Assembly (NCBI GenBank): GCA_905221605.1
Contig: CAJNDS010001891.1
Span: 320,001 to 384,000 of the forward strand
From: Symbiodinium natans
Taxonomy: Eukaryota; Sar; Dinophyceae; Suessiales; Symbiodiniaceae
Length of the DNA: 64,000 nucleotides
Reading direction: 5' to 3'
This document shows positions 22,347-32,700 of this stretch, piece by piece (the stretch's first letter is position 1; every line of letters starts with the position of its first letter). The translations under genes and the position numbers were made by a program. The notes below the pieces were generated by a model, which made no database searches, was not told where the DNA came from, and saw nothing but the letters and a program-made list of their open reading frames with translations.

Positions 22347-22985
22347 TTCGCTGTAGGCTCTCAGCGAATCCCATGTCACCCCGAACATTGTACACCTCAC
22401 CTACATCTGTACACCTCACCCTTTTTGGCAGGGACATACGGAAGGCCCGCTCCATGAACTACCACGAAAGCAAGGCACATCCTGCCTGAAAGCAAGCCCT
22501 TACATCAGCTTTCATCTCAAAATCTAAGGCTTCAAAGGCCACGGCTCAGAACTGGTCTTTCACCGCCTTCACCGGATAGGCCTTGACCACCGTCTTTGCC
22601 GGTTGCACCTTGACTGTCATTTCCTTGCCGAACATAACCCGCTTGCCGGCCTTCGTCGCTGCCTTCGTGCGGGTCTTGATCATGACAAGTCCGGGAAGGA
22701 CGAACTTGCCTGTCTTCTTCACCTCCGTCGCACCGATGTCAGCCAGGGAAGACAGCACCTGCGTCACCTCGCTCTTCTTCAAGCCCGTGCTCTGGCGCGG
22801 ACTGCCTTCATCTTCATCACCTTCATTGCCTTCATGGGGGCCATGGCTGCAAAGCTTGTAGGCGAAAGGGAGCAGGACACAACCGGCAAATCTGAGCCTT
22901 CCCGGCACGACGCGAACAAACTACCTGCAAAGATGACATGATCCACGAGCAACACTGAAAGGCACCAGGCATGCACGCAGTCACA
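22347..22985 (-). repeat. HCc gene repeat unit 1
   Basis: Unit of about 640 bp holding the broken HCc copy plus its flanks. It is duplicated in tandem by 22986-23575. Shared 3' landmarks are CTGTAGGCTCTSAGCGAA, CCCATGTCACCCCGAACAT, GTACACCTCACC and TTTTTGGCAGGGACATACGG. The spacer ACCTGCAAAGATGACATGAT between the units reappears next to the third copy near 56214. Confidence 0.85.
22546..22858 (-). pseudogene. Dinoflagellate histone-like protein (HCc, HU-like), frameshifted copy
   Basis: This copy starts normally as MAPMKAMKVMKMKAVRA. It then lacks 34 bp relative to the intact neighbour, in the segment encoding PKSGIAAQVAES (around 22795). The frame shifts and the reading ends after a few codons (RARARA). 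The original frame continues beyond the lesion from TGLKKSEV to the normal end KDQF and TGA at 22546. Outside the deletion the protein differs from the copy at 23188 mainly at one site (TVKVQPAK against TVKAQPAK). It is therefore a recently disabled member of a tandem pair. A short fused product starting further upstream is possible but lacks the basic leader. Confidence 0.9.
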
Positions 22986-23187
22986 CTTCTTGGCTGTAGG
23001 CTCTGAGCGAATCCCATGTCACCCCGAACATTGTACACCTTTCCTACATCTGTACACCTCACCTTTTTGGCAGGGACATACGGAAGGCCCGCTCCATGAA
23101 CTACCACGAAAGCAAGGCACATCCTGCCTGAAAGCAAGCCCTTACATCAGCTTTCATCTCAAAATCTAAGGCTTCAAAGGCCACGGC

Positions 23188-23520
23188 TCAGAACTGGTCT
23201 TTCACCGCCTTCACCGGATAGGCCTTGACCACCGTCTTTGCCGGTTGCGCCTTGACTGTCATTTCCTTGCCGAACATAACCCGCTTGCCGGCCTTCGTGG
23301 CTGCCTTCGTGCGGGTCTTGATCATGACAAGTCCGGGAAGGACGAACTTGCCCGTCTTCTTCACCTCTGTCGCACCGATGTCAGCCAAGGAAGACAGCAC
23401 CTGCGTCACTTCGCTCTTCTTCAAGCCCGTGCTCTCGGCCACCTGAGCTGCAATGCCACTCTTCGGCATGGCACGGACTGCCTTCATCTTCATCACCTTC
23501 ATTGCCTTCATGGGGGCCAT
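23188..23520 (-). CDS. Dinoflagellate histone-like protein (HCc/HLP, bacterial HU-like), intact
   Basis: The protein has 110 residues and is highly basic. The N-terminus is a Met/Lys/Ala leader (MAPMKAMKVMKMKAVRA, residues 1-17), typical of dinoflagellate HCc proteins. Residues 18-60 resemble the helical half of HU (PKSGIAAQVAES, GLKKSEVTQVLSSLADIG). Residues 54-110 carry the strand-rich DNA-contact half (KKTGKFVLPGL, MIKTRTKAATKAGKRVMFGK, AKTVVKAYPVKAVKDQF). Members of this family bind DNA in dinoflagellate chromosomes, which lack bulk nucleosomes, and are thought to derive from bacterial HU. The start was chosen at MAPM because all three copies share it, whereas the upstream in-frame codons are not conserved. 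No intron is seen. The gene lies head-to-tail with the broken copy at 22546, in a tandem duplication. Confidence 0.93.
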   Translation of the reverse strand: MAPMKAMKVMKMKAVRAMPKSGIAAQVAESTGLKKSEVTQVLSSLADIGATEVKKTGKFVLPGLVMIKTRTKAATKAGKRVMFGKEMTVKAQPAKTVVKAYPVKAVKDQF

Positions 23521-23525
23521 GGCTG

Positions 23526-23554
23526 CAAAGCTTGTCGGCGAAAGGGAACAGGAC
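23526..23554 (-). promoter_or_regulatory. Candidate trans-splice acceptor just upstream of the HCc start
   Basis: On the minus strand a pyrimidine-rich stretch (GTCCTGTTCCCTTTCGCC) is followed by CAAG|CTTTG a few bases before the ATG. The arrangement is kept in all three copies (near 22864-22892 and 56782-56810), while the more proximal AG is changed in the third. Dinoflagellate mRNAs receive a spliced leader at an AG, so this is a plausible acceptor. No leader sequence can be checked here. Confidence 0.35.
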
Positions 23555-23634
23555 ACTAGCGACTATCGGCAAATATGAGCCTTCCTGGCACGAGCAGCTG
23601 CTAAGTAAAAACCCGGAAACGTGATGCTTGGATC

Positions 23635-23762
23635 CCTAAACCCTAAACCCTAAACCCTAAACCCTAAACCCTAAACCCTAAACCCTAAACCCTAAACCCT
23701 AAACCCTAACCCTAAACCCTAAACCCTAAGCCCTAAACCCTAAATCCTCTACTCTCAACCCG
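23635..23762 (-). repeat. CCCTAAA array
   Basis: About 15 C-strand heptamers directly upstream of the HCc pair. About 90 bp further on the orientation flips to TTTAGGG. Confidence 0.95.
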
Positions 23763-23850
23763 GGCTACCATCTCCCACGTCAGCCGGTCCTGCAACCCTG
23801 TACTTTGTCGTCTCTTGGAAGAACTCGCTGAACTGCGCATCCTGGCAGTC

Positions 23851-24335
23851 TAGGGTTTAGGGTTTAGGGTTTACGGTTTAGGGTTTAGGGTTTAGGGTTT
23901 AGGGTTTAAAAACTTTAACATCCCTGGGTAGGGTTTAGGGTTTAGGGTTTAGGGTTTAGGGTTTAGGGTTTAGGGTTTAGGGTTTAGGGTTTAGGGTTTA
24001 GGGTTTAGGGTTTAGGGTTTATGGTTAGGGTTTAGGGTTTAGGGTTTAGGGTTTAGGGTTTAGGGTTTAGGGTTTAGGGTTTAGGGTTTAGGGTTTAGGG
24101 TTTAGGGTTTAGGGTTTAGGGTTTAGGGTTTAGGGTTTAGGGTTTAGGGTTTAGGGTTTAGGGTTTAGGGTTTAGGGTTTAGGGTTTAGGGTTTAGGGTT
24201 TAGGGTTTAGGGTTTAGGGTTTAGGGTTTAGGGTTTAGGGTTTAGGGTTTAGGGTTTAGGGTTTAGGGTTTAGGGTTTAGGGTTTAGGGTTTAGGGTTTA
24301 GGGTTTGGGGGTCAGGGGTTAGGGTTTAGGGTTTT
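23851..24335 (+). repeat. Longest TTTAGGG array of the window
   Basis: TTTAGGG units from 23851 are interrupted once by a unique piece (23908-23932). From 23933 there are more than 50 nearly perfect heptamers, broken only by one TTTATGG/TTAGGG hiccup near 24018. The array ends in degenerate GGGGTCAGGGG units near 24305-24335. Confidence 0.97.
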
Positions 24336-25360
24336 AGGCGGGGGTTGTTGTACGTTTCAAAATGTCTTACATATAGTTTGGGAACGGTTCGTCTCGGCAC
24401 TGTTCTTACTTCTCCAATAATCAGGAATGAGGAAATATTTAAGGCTCTAAGGACTCATATTTAGGATTTCTGGGTCCCAAGGCCTTCGTATACTTGGTTG
24501 TTGTGGCTATTTTGGGCCTAAGGGTGTTCTTCCAAATAAATTGGGGGGTGTCGGAAGACATGGGTACCCTTTTGGGGGGTCCCTTGAAGGGGATTCCAGT
24601 CTATATGGGATGTAAAAGGGGTACCCCTATTTTGGGAAAGGCCCCAATGGTTTGGGAAGGGGCAAAGCCGGCAAGAGATGGCCCCCTCTGATTCTCCGCC
24701 CCTGCGAGGGAAGCAGGCAGGCAGTCCTTGTAGTTGCCGATGACAGTCATGGAGTACATCTTCGTGAGAGTGAACACGATCGTAGCATAGACCTGAGCCC
24801 CCAGCCCCGCAACTCTCAACTCCTAAACTTCTAAACCCCCTGAACCCTAAACCCTAAACCCTAATTAAACCTCTTAATGCCCTAAACCTGAAGCCCCTTA
24901 AAACCCCGGAACAAAACCCTAAGCCCCCGGACGCATCACCTGGACCCCCCTAAAGTATGCCAAAACCCACATAAGGACCATTCTTCTACATACTTTGGGG
25001 CTCAAGGGGTTTATAGGCTTTGTAAGGCCTGTGGGTTTTACAGGGTTTGTGGGTTTCATACGGTTTAGAAGGGGTTTTGCCAGCCACCAAGCACAGCCGG
25101 GCTCGCGACGCCACTGAGGACGCAAGTGGCCAAAGCGCAGGAGTAGAGGCAGGCTATCGGGCACCATGCCTGGTAAGAAACGAAGTGGGTGTCGCTTTAG
25201 GGGTTTGGGTTTAGGGTTTAGAGCTCTCAGAGGGTGTACACGGATCAGATTAAAAACACCTAAACCCTAAAAACCCCAAAACCCTAAACACCCAACCCTA
25301 AACGTGACTCGGAAGCCCTTTGCCCTTGAAAACCCGGCGCGGGACTCGCTCTGGAATGAT

Positions 25361-25501
25361 ACTTGGAGGGTCATGGGTAGTTATAAGCACTAAACCTTAA
25401 GTCCGAAACCCCGAACGCCAAATACCCTAAACCCCAAACGCCAAATACCCTAAACCCCAAACTCTATGTAAACCCTAAACCCTGCCTATGAACCTCCAAG
25501 T
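25361..25501. mobile_element. Family A palindromic element split by telomere-like repeats
   Basis: ACTTGGAGGGTCATGGGTAG at the left pairs with CCTATGAACCTCCAAGT at the right. The interior is replaced by CCCTAAA-type variants (about 25394-25482), including CCAAATACCCTAAACC units repeated twice. Confidence 0.6.
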
Positions 25502-25908
25502 TTTGGAATGCGTGAGGGCTCCCTAGACTCCTCGACCAGGCATTCTGCACAGGACACCCCAACTTCGTCATGAGCACCTGCGGTTTAGGGTTTGGGGTTA
25601 CTGTACCCTAAACCTTATAACCCCTAAACCCTGATTAAAACCCAAACATTTTGTACTGATCTACTCTTTTCCAAAGAGCCCCCCCCCCCCCAACAAAAAT
25701 TAAGAAAAGTAATCCTTATCCTTCCATGGCCCGTACTTCCTTAACTTGTTCCTAGATAGTTCTAGTTAGAAACCACATTTTACACACAGTTTAGGCCAAC
25801 AAGCCCTGGAGCGAAACGTCGTGGCATAGCTTGGCGTGCGTGCCTTGCTCATCATTTCCGCAGAGTTCCCGCTCAACAAGCGGATGCCCATGTTCACAAC
25901 CTCACAAT

Positions 25909-26083
25909 GCTTGTGGAGGTTCATGGGCAGTTACAAGTAGGGTTAGACGTACCTCAGTATGGCTGCCATACTTACACCCTGAACCTTAAACCCCTAAACC
26001 GTAAACCCTAAACCCTAACCCCCTGACCTCTAAGCCCTAAACCCTAATCCCCAAACCCTACTAACTACCCATGAACCTCCAAG
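25909..26083. mobile_element. Family A palindromic element split by telomere-like repeats
   Basis: Left end GCTTGTGGAGGTTCATGGGC; right end ACTACCCATGAACCTCCAAG. The right arm is preceded by a degenerate CCCTAAA tract (25976-26062) in the middle of the hairpin. Confidence 0.65.
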
Positions 26084-26333
26084 TATCGTGCTGTGGACCA
26101 AAACAGCTATAGGGTTCTTAAGGGAGGGGACGGGGGTTCAGTAATCAGGGTTTAGGGTTTAGGGTTTAGGGTTAGGGAGGGGGGCTTCAGGGGTACGTAA
26201 CCCAATGTTCCCTACTACTCCCTAAGGCCCCCTAAGCTTAGTTAAGGTTCCCTAGGTACCTACCCCCCCCAATGAAACCCTCCCTTAAGAACCCTATAGT
26301 ACAGCAAGGCTACGGGAATTTAGAGATTCCCAA

Positions 26334-26437
26334 GGAGCCCAGTACCCCTTAATTAGGGAATATTCCATAAATCATACTAAGGATCCCTATATGGTTTAAG
26401 GAATATTGCTTAATTGAGGGGTTTTGGGATCCCTGGG
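26334..26437. mobile_element. Family B palindromic element, copy
   Basis: Left arm GGAGCCCAGTACCCCTTAAT then TAGGGAATATTCC; right arm GGAATATTGCTTAATTGAGG then GGTTTTGGGATCCC. The central ATACTAAGGATCCCTATATG is characteristic of the family. Confidence 0.7.
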
Positions 26438-26658
26438 TTCCTACAGTAAACCTGCATGTGTGTATGGAATGCTCGCTTAATCCCATTTGGGGGTCCTACT
26501 AGAATTCGGAGCCTTAGATATACAGAAAAAACTGGGAGTTCCATGGGTAGATAGAAGCAGGGGTGTGAGTCCCCCAAAAGGGTTCTAAGTATAGCTACCA
26601 TACTTATAACCCTACTTAGAAACCCTAAACCCTAAACCCTTACTTAGACCTACCCATG

Positions 26659-26749
26659 GAGCCTAAACCCTAAACCCTAAACCCTAAACCCTAAACCCTA
26701 AACCCTAAACCCTAAACCCTAAACCCTAAACCCTAAACCCTAAACCCTA
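26659..26749 (-). repeat. CCCTAAA array
   Basis: Thirteen uninterrupted C-strand heptamers. Confidence 0.97.
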
Positions 26750-27000
26750 CAGGTGAGTTCCCAGAGTTGCCAGGGGCCCCGGGCTAACGCGCTGATCACC
26801 TGAGAGGCTCGTCAGCCCAAAGGTTTAGGACCAGGCAGTTTGAATTTCTGTTTTTAGGGAGCGTTTAGGGTTTAGGGTTTCGGGTTTAGGGTTTAGGGTG
26901 TGGGGTTTAGGGTTTAGGGTATAGTGATTAGGGTTTAGGGTTCAGGGGGGTTCGGGCGTAAAGGGTTTAGGGAGGCTACGTGGAAGCTCCTCTGACCCAG

Positions 27001-28020
27001 TAAGTGTCCCGAGCATCCCCTCGAAATCCTCAGGAAAATCCCAACAGCCCAACTTGCTGGCCTCAAACCCAAATAAGAACGCAAATAGATATACATCCGC
27101 ACGGGGGTTAACCGTCGTGCGTGTTTTTGCAAATAAGCCTTTGGCCTAGGCGGGAGCACGATTTTGAACGTGGTTTTAGTCCAAAAAAAGTGCAAGTTTC
27201 AGAGGTCGTTTTGTGAAAACCATGGCAGGCGTGGTACTTTCGGTGATCGCGCGTGCCTTTTTTTCGTGTCTTGTTTTGAAGGTGGCTCGCAGGCCGAGAA
27301 CACTGCGTTTGTCGATGTTTTCGTGGTTTCACGGTGCAAAAACGTGGTTTTTCGAAAAAAACCATGTTTGTGTTTTTTGGTGTTATTTCGCTTGCATGCG
27401 CCGCTTCAATGCAAAATGCTGCTGCCCGTAAAGCAATATCGAAAAAAATTGGGCTAATGGGAATAGGGCTTACCCCTTCCCCCTGAATGCTTTGCGGTCC
27501 ACGGTTCTTCTTGGCCGTATGTGAAGCACCAGGAAAAGGGGGGGGGGGCAGCAGGCTTCAGGGACTTTGGAAGGGATTTGTGCTGGTCGGCCTCTTGGGG
27601 GGTTTGAGGTTTAGGGTTCAGGGGTCTGAGTATAGGATTGACGAGTGTCTTCTGCCGGGCTAGAGGAAGGCAGGGCAAGCATTCAGGAGTTAAGAATGGC
27701 ACTGGAAAGCTTGTTTGGCGCACGTCCGTCTGGTCACAAGCTGGTGAAGTAATGGCACGTGCTGGAAAGCAAATCTCCCATCTCCATTGATAATTTGATA
27801 AGATCTGGCATTTCCAAAGATCGGGATTCGGCACTCCTTTGGAGTGACTGCGCAAGGCGTTCGGGATACTTTTCTTCAAGATACTCCAAAAGTCCAAAAG
27901 GAATCAACCCCTCCTGTATTCACATGTACCAGCTTTCGGTGGCCACTTTCACCTTAAGGGAGAGAATGCCTGGACTTGACAACTGTTGTGCATGCATGCG
28001 TCGCAGTTGCACGTGGACAC
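27001..28020. other. Unique region, no gene recognised
   Basis: About 1 kb nearly free of telomeric heptamers, apart from a few near 27605-27625, with a poly-G run at 27539-27549. The longest open frame is about 147 codons on the minus strand (27454-27897). It has no domain I recognise and is low in confidence as a gene. Confidence 0.4.
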
Positions 28021-28039
28021 TCAAGAAGAACCGACGCTA

Positions 28040-28225
28040 TTATGACCCCCCCCCCAACCCCCCCCCCCCCCCAAACCCAAAGCCCCCTTACACCCGAAAG
28101 GTGGGGGTGGCTAAGGCTCCAGGTTCAGGAACAGAAGGAATGGGGTTAACAGGCGGTACGGCGGTCGAAGTGTTCGAGGGGCCAGTTAGGAATGGTTGGA
28201 AGCTGCGGCAACAAGGGCGCAACCA

Positions 28226-28265
<40 letters not shown>

Positions 28266-28490
28266 ACCCCCAACCAACCGCAGTCAAAAGTGTGCAAAAC
28301 GCACGACGGCAATTGACCCGTCGGCATATACATGCACACATGCACATATACATATATGTCTGTATGTGTGTATGCATGTGTGTATGCATGTATGCATGCA
28401 TGCATGTATACGTATATATATATATATATGTATGTATACATACATATGTTTACATGTATGTATACATGTATCAATATGTGTAAACACATG
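28040..28490. repeat. Poly-C tracts and TATG/CATG microsatellite
   Basis: C-rich runs at 28046-28072 and 28228-28263 (36 consecutive C) are followed by an alternating purine-pyrimidine microsatellite of TATG, CATG and TACA units at 28323-28490. The proline-rich and Tyr/Met/Cys-rich open frames across it are repeat artefacts. Confidence 0.9.
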
Positions 28491-29740
28491 CAAAAAAACT
28501 CACTGCGAAGGCAGTGCCCCTCAACCCTAAACCCCTTGTGGATGGAATAAGGGCAGGAAACCTCCTCTTCCCATTGATATGGACATTTACAGGCTAAAGC
28601 TTAACTGGCGGTTTCGTGTTTAGGGTTGAAGGTTTCGGGTTAGGGGATGAACACAGATGCACGTGCGGAATATGCAAAAAAAAACGATTATGCCCGCAGA
28701 GGAGCAGTAAGAGCGTGGAGGGCGGGTAGTCTGGGGAGTTTATATCCAAAAACGGATACCTCCCAAAATAGGGGTACCCCTTTTATCCCCCAAATAGAAG
28801 AGAATCCCCTTAAAGGGACCCCCCCCCAGAAGGGGTAATTACAGTAACCCCCCCCCCCCCCTTTTTCGGAAACCCCCCATATTATCACCTCGGCTGCGGC
28901 ATCGACACACGCGGAGAGAGCCAATACGGCATATCCCATGGGTTCCCCTACTACCCCCCAGGTTCCCCCCACAATTAAGGCTATTGAGGGAAAATTAAGC
29001 CTAATTAAGGCTATTTAAGGGGGAAACCTAGGGGGGGTAGTTTTGAGGGGGTAGTAGGGAAACCCATGACATATATGGGGGTCCTACTCTGATTTAAGGC
29101 AGATTCCTTAGTTAAAGGGGTCTTGGGCCCTAACCCTAAACCCTATAAACCCTAAACCCGAGTAACCTAGGAAGGAAAAGGGTCAAGGGGAATATAAGGG
29201 CACCAAAACCCTGACATAAAGGAATAAGGGCCTACGCTAGATTCTAGACACTTAATTAAACCCAATAAGGGGAAAACACAAAATACCCAAACCCTAAACC
29301 CTAAACCCTAAACCCTAAACCCTATTTAGGCTCCTCTTGCTGCGCAGGAGCTGCGTACGTCCCCTGGCCCTCGAGGCGCATCTTAATTCGGTCCAGCACA
29401 CCTGCGCGGGCACCGCGCGCGGGCTTTTGGAGTTCACAAGACTACGGGCTGAGCTAGGAACCTAAACCCTAAACCCTAAACCCTAAACCCTAAACCCGAA
29501 ACCCTAAACCCTAAACCCTGAGAAATGTAGCTTGGGGTCGCTCCGTCTTAGGCTTGAAGCAGAAAAAGCAATCAAGCTGCGGCATGTGGCGAGGTCAACC
29601 CTAAACCCTAAACCCTAAACCCTGAACCCCAGACCCTGAACCCTGAACCGTGAGGGCTTATAGCGCTTCGGCAAAACATCATAGGGTCCAAAGATTTAGG
29701 GTTTAGGGGTTTCGGGTTTAAGGGTTTAGGGATTAAGGTG
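28491..29740. repeat. Telomere-like mosaic region
   Basis: No gene is supported. CCCTAAA tracts lie at 29126-29150, 29287-29325, 29461-29520 and 29597-29645, with a poly-C run at 28848-28861. A family G-like piece lies near 28743-28830 (TACCTCCCAAAATAGGGGTA), a decayed family B half near 29078-29130 and family E near 29160-29252. Confidence 0.7.
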
Positions 29741-30040
29741 CAAGGGCTTTCCCTACTTGGAGGGTTGTTGATCACATCGCCCCAAGTACACTTGCAACCT
29801 GCGAGAAGTTGCCACATTTCCCCAACCTACTCAGGGAACGTGGCGTGGACGGTGGAAATGCGGAAAAACAACTGCAGCACCAGAAACCAAGCTCACAGCA
29901 GTTCGCTCTTTTTTCGGACGCTCCTGGCCCGTTTGTGTCCCAGGCTGGCTGGTCGTTGTGCACCTGTCTCTGACATTTGCGCCAAACCAAAAGAAAGCAC
30001 CGATGCCTATGTCACCGAGTGCATGCTACAAACCCTGCAG
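29740..30040. other. Unique region 3' of the pacifastin-like gene
   Basis: No telomeric heptamers and no recognised domain. Probably the 3' flank or untranslated region of the gene at 30041. Confidence 0.35.
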
Positions 30041-30460
30041 CTATGCGCAGGTCCGAGTGACCAACAGTGGCATGAGTAATGCAAGGCTTCCAGCCAAAGA
30101 TCGACTGGCGTCGCTGATTGTGAGGCTGCAACTGTCCATGCATCCGATGAGGGTGCAAGCCAGCATCCCTTGTGAACATTGGCAAGTATTGCAGCAATTA
30201 TTGCCTGTGTCCTTGCCACCCCAACCATCACTCACAATTTCACCGCCAGTCAGCGTGCAATTGTCACCCACAGACGTGATGCCAACGCCACTGCAGTCGG
30301 AGGTGTTCTTTGAACAAGTTGTGGTGTTCCAATAGCAACTGCAACCGCCGTCGTTCATGCTGGAGCACTGGGTTTCATTCCAGTTCTCGCATATGGCCGC
30401 ACGGATCTCCAACATCTGCGCGAAAGCCACACTCACGAACACTGAATGAAAGCGCCCCAT
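30041..30460 (-). CDS. Candidate secreted Cys-rich protein with pacifastin-like domain
   Basis: The open frame of 139 residues, from an ATG at 30460 to TAG at 30041, has 16 cysteines. Residues 68-107 fit the pacifastin-type inhibitor pattern: a Cys, about ten residues with GEIVSDGWGGKDTG, then CNTCQC, a Gly, and ACTLIGC (CNxCxC...G...CTxxxC). The segment before it (residues 24-57) carries more paired Cys and N-glycosylation-like NET, NTT and NTS sites. The C-terminus (SLAGSLALLMPLLV) is hydrophobic and could be a membrane or GPI-type signal. The N-terminus (FHSVFVSVAFAQ) is only weakly signal-like, and the open frame extends 36 codons further upstream, so the true start or an upstream exon is uncertain. 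The surrounding DNA (29740-31550) is mostly free of telomeric repeats, as expected around a gene. Function as a protease inhibitor is inferred from the motif only. Confidence 0.5.
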   Translation of the reverse strand: MGRFHSVFVSVAFAQMLEIRAAICENWNETQCSSMNDGGCSCYWNTTTCSKNTSDCSGVGITSVGDNCTLTGGEIVSDGWGGKDTGNNCCNTCQCSQGMLACTLIGCMDSCSLTISDASRSLAGSLALLMPLLVTRTCA

Positions 30461-31550
30461 TAGCTCTGACTGGGATCTCTTCACGCCCCGACTGTCCTGA
30501 GCTGTGGACGCTTGTGCCTCATAGGGTGAAGGCGGCCGCGCCCGACAATTATCGTGGCCAACATACATTCCTAAAGAGGAATCCTAAACACCTTGAAACC
30601 ACCAAAACATGCAGAAACTTATATTGTCCGATTTGCCCGCCATCAACGTGAGGCCCTATATCAAGTTGTGATGTGATATATTGTGATATTGAATCTGGCC
30701 ATCAAGTATGGCTCCCTAGATGGAATTCCCTAAGCCTTAAACAGGGCGGGGGGTCTCTACCAAGTGCTCGGAGCGCAAACGCGAGAGCCCCTAAAGCTTA
30801 ACAAAAAGGTATACCCTGTTCCCTGATTGTTTTTTTCTCGCTCGTTTTGCCGTCATGCTTTTTCCACCGTCTCGACAGCCCGCAAAATGGGCAACGGATC
30901 TGCCCACGCAACCCCATGCATAGGCCGCCAGGGCGACGCGCTCTGCAGCACGCCGGCAAGAACGCAATGTCCCGGGCGCACTGGTGACTGTTTTTTCGCG
31001 TCGAAGCCGCCCAAGGGGTGTGCCAGACCTCATCGACGAGCGGGCGTAGTCAGCGGCGAGCTCGGGCGGGACGTTTCGCGAGAGGTCTAGGGTGGTGTAA
31101 GTGTTGGGGAGAGGGGGGGGACCATAACCCCCCCCCCATCGGGACATTTCTATGCAAGTATCTGACATCTCTTTGGTCCGCCTCTGGATCGCGAACCCCC
31201 CCTATCAGTACATTACACCCCGCTCCTTTGCATAGGGTTCAGCGGCTTGGCAGGGCTGGGTGCAGTTTAGGGTTTGGGTTATGTTTTCGGCAGGCTGAGG
31301 GTTTGGGCTGCTCTCGTCGAGAATATCCAGAGGCGACTCCAGTCCTTGTTTTTTCGGCGGTCGCTCACACCTCTGAAGGCTCAAAAAGCAGATTCGCTTT
31401 GCCGAGCTGGCCATGTGGTGCAGCCTGGAGCCCTGGACAAGCTGGCCATGAAAAAGAATCACTTCCAACAGAAAACAGCAGCCGAAGGGGACCATTTGAC
31501 CGAACCGCTGCGTGGGTCCGGGGAAGGGGCTAAGGGGCAAGACAGTAGAG
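30461..31550. other. Unique region, no gene recognised
   Basis: Mostly unique DNA with short open frames on both strands (for example plus 31274-31550, minus 30791-31168) that show no recognised domain. A G run at 31110-31118 faces a C run at 31127-31136. The region may include the promoter or upstream exons of the minus-strand gene at 30041. Confidence 0.4.
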
Positions 31551-31950
31551 GGTTTAGGGTGTAGGGTTTAGGGTTTGGGGATACCTAGGGTTTATGGCCT
31601 GGAGCAAACTGCCCAGCTTGAGTCGTCGCCGGTGGGGCAAAGTAGGCAATCTGGCTCTGTGAGCCAGCGGTGTCGATAACCTGCCGTCAAGCTACATAGG
31701 AGGGTTTTCAGGGCTCTGAGGGTTTAAAGGGCTTAAAGAGCTTACGAGCTTCTAAGGGCTTTGAGGATGTAAAGATTTTCGGCCATTTCAAGAGTTGAAC
31801 GAAAAGGCGTTAAGGGCTTCAAAGGTTCTACGGTGGGCTTAGGGCTGCCTTCCGAGACCACTACATTCGGCCCAACCCCCCCCCCCCTAAGCATTCGAAG
31901 CAGTGACTGGCTCGGTTCTCCAGGGTTTAGAGCTTAGTACTAGTACTCAG

Positions 31951-32021
31951 TGGTAGCAGTAGTAGCAGTAGCAGTAGCAGTAGCAGTAGCAGTAGCACTA
32001 GCAGTAGCAGTAGCAGTAGCC

Positions 32022-32120
<99 letters not shown>

Positions 32121-32121
32121 C

Positions 32122-32199
<78 letters not shown>

Positions 32200-32218
32200 T
32201 AGTAGTAGTAGTAGTAGC
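31951..32218. repeat. AGT/AGC trinucleotide microsatellite
   Basis: AGC/AGT units (31951-32020), then about 65 nearly pure AGT units to 32218. It is read as poly-Val or poly-Thr in different frames. Confidence 0.97.
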
Positions 32219-32372
32219 CGGCGGCGCTTTAACCGTACACACTTTTTAGGGTTTAGGGTTTAGGGTTTAGGGTCCTTAAACGGAAACATGACTCTTTAAC
32301 CACAAAATAGAGCTGCCGCCTAGGCGAAACACATGTTTCACAGACGAAAAGGGTTCAGTTTACGCGCCGCCG

Positions 32373-32373
<1 letters not shown>

Positions 32374-32422
<49 letters not shown>

Positions 32423-32449
32423 CAGTAGCAGCAGCAGCAGCAGCAGCAG

Positions 32450-32528
<79 letters not shown>

Positions 32529-32700
32529 CGTCGTAGTCGTCGTAGTAGTCGTAGTAGTCGTAGTAGTCGTAGTAGTCGTAGTAGTCGTAGTAGTCGTAGT
32601 CGTAGTCGTAGTCGTAGTCGTAATCGTAGTAGTAGTCGTAGTAGTCGTCGTCGTAGTAGTAGTAGTAGTAGTAGCAGCAGGAGGAGTGGTCGCGGTAGTG
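32374..32700. repeat. AGT/CGT/AGC trinucleotide microsatellite
   Basis: AGT units with an AGC block (32420-32450), a long AGT run to 32528, then a mix of AGT and CGT units to 32670, tailing off near 32790. Together with the arrays at 12.4 and 31.95 kb it is the third large AGT array in the window. Confidence 0.97.

Larger units (their letters stand above)
22986..23575 (-). repeat. HCc gene repeat unit 2
   Basis: Second unit of the tandem duplication, holding the intact gene. Its 3' flank (22986-23187) is nearly identical to that of unit 1 (22347-22545), which shows a recent duplication or gene conversion. Confidence 0.85.
24336..27000. repeat. Telomere-like mosaic region
   Basis: No gene is supported. 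It holds short TTTAGGG and CCCTAAA tracts (24845-24872, 25255-25300, 26659-26749, 26865-26945) and poly-C at 25679-25692. Family G-like inverted repeats lie at about 24552-24645, family A copies at 25361 and 25909 with a decayed one near 26530, and family B at 26334. Confidence 0.75.

Noticed and set aside
22583-22941. Plus-strand open frames over the HCc genes
   Set aside because: Antisense to conserved HCc coding sequence in all three copies. The minus strand holds the recognisable protein.
23851-24335. True terminal telomere embedded by chromosome fusion
   Set aside because: The CCCTAAA array at 23635 faces this TTTAGGG array across about 90 bp, opposite to the head-to-head TTTAGGG-CCCTAAA order expected for a simple end-to-end fusion.
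27454-27897. 147-codon minus-strand open frame as a gene
   Set aside because: No recognised domain or repeated conservation. The composition is typical of chance open frames here.
28088-28550. Proline-rich and Tyr/Met/Cys-rich open frames
   Set aside because: They arise from poly-C tracts and a TATG/CATG microsatellite.
31018-31564. Overlapping open frames of 96-171 codons
   Set aside because: Three frames on both strands are open across the same stretch, none has a domain, and one runs into TTTAGGG repeats.
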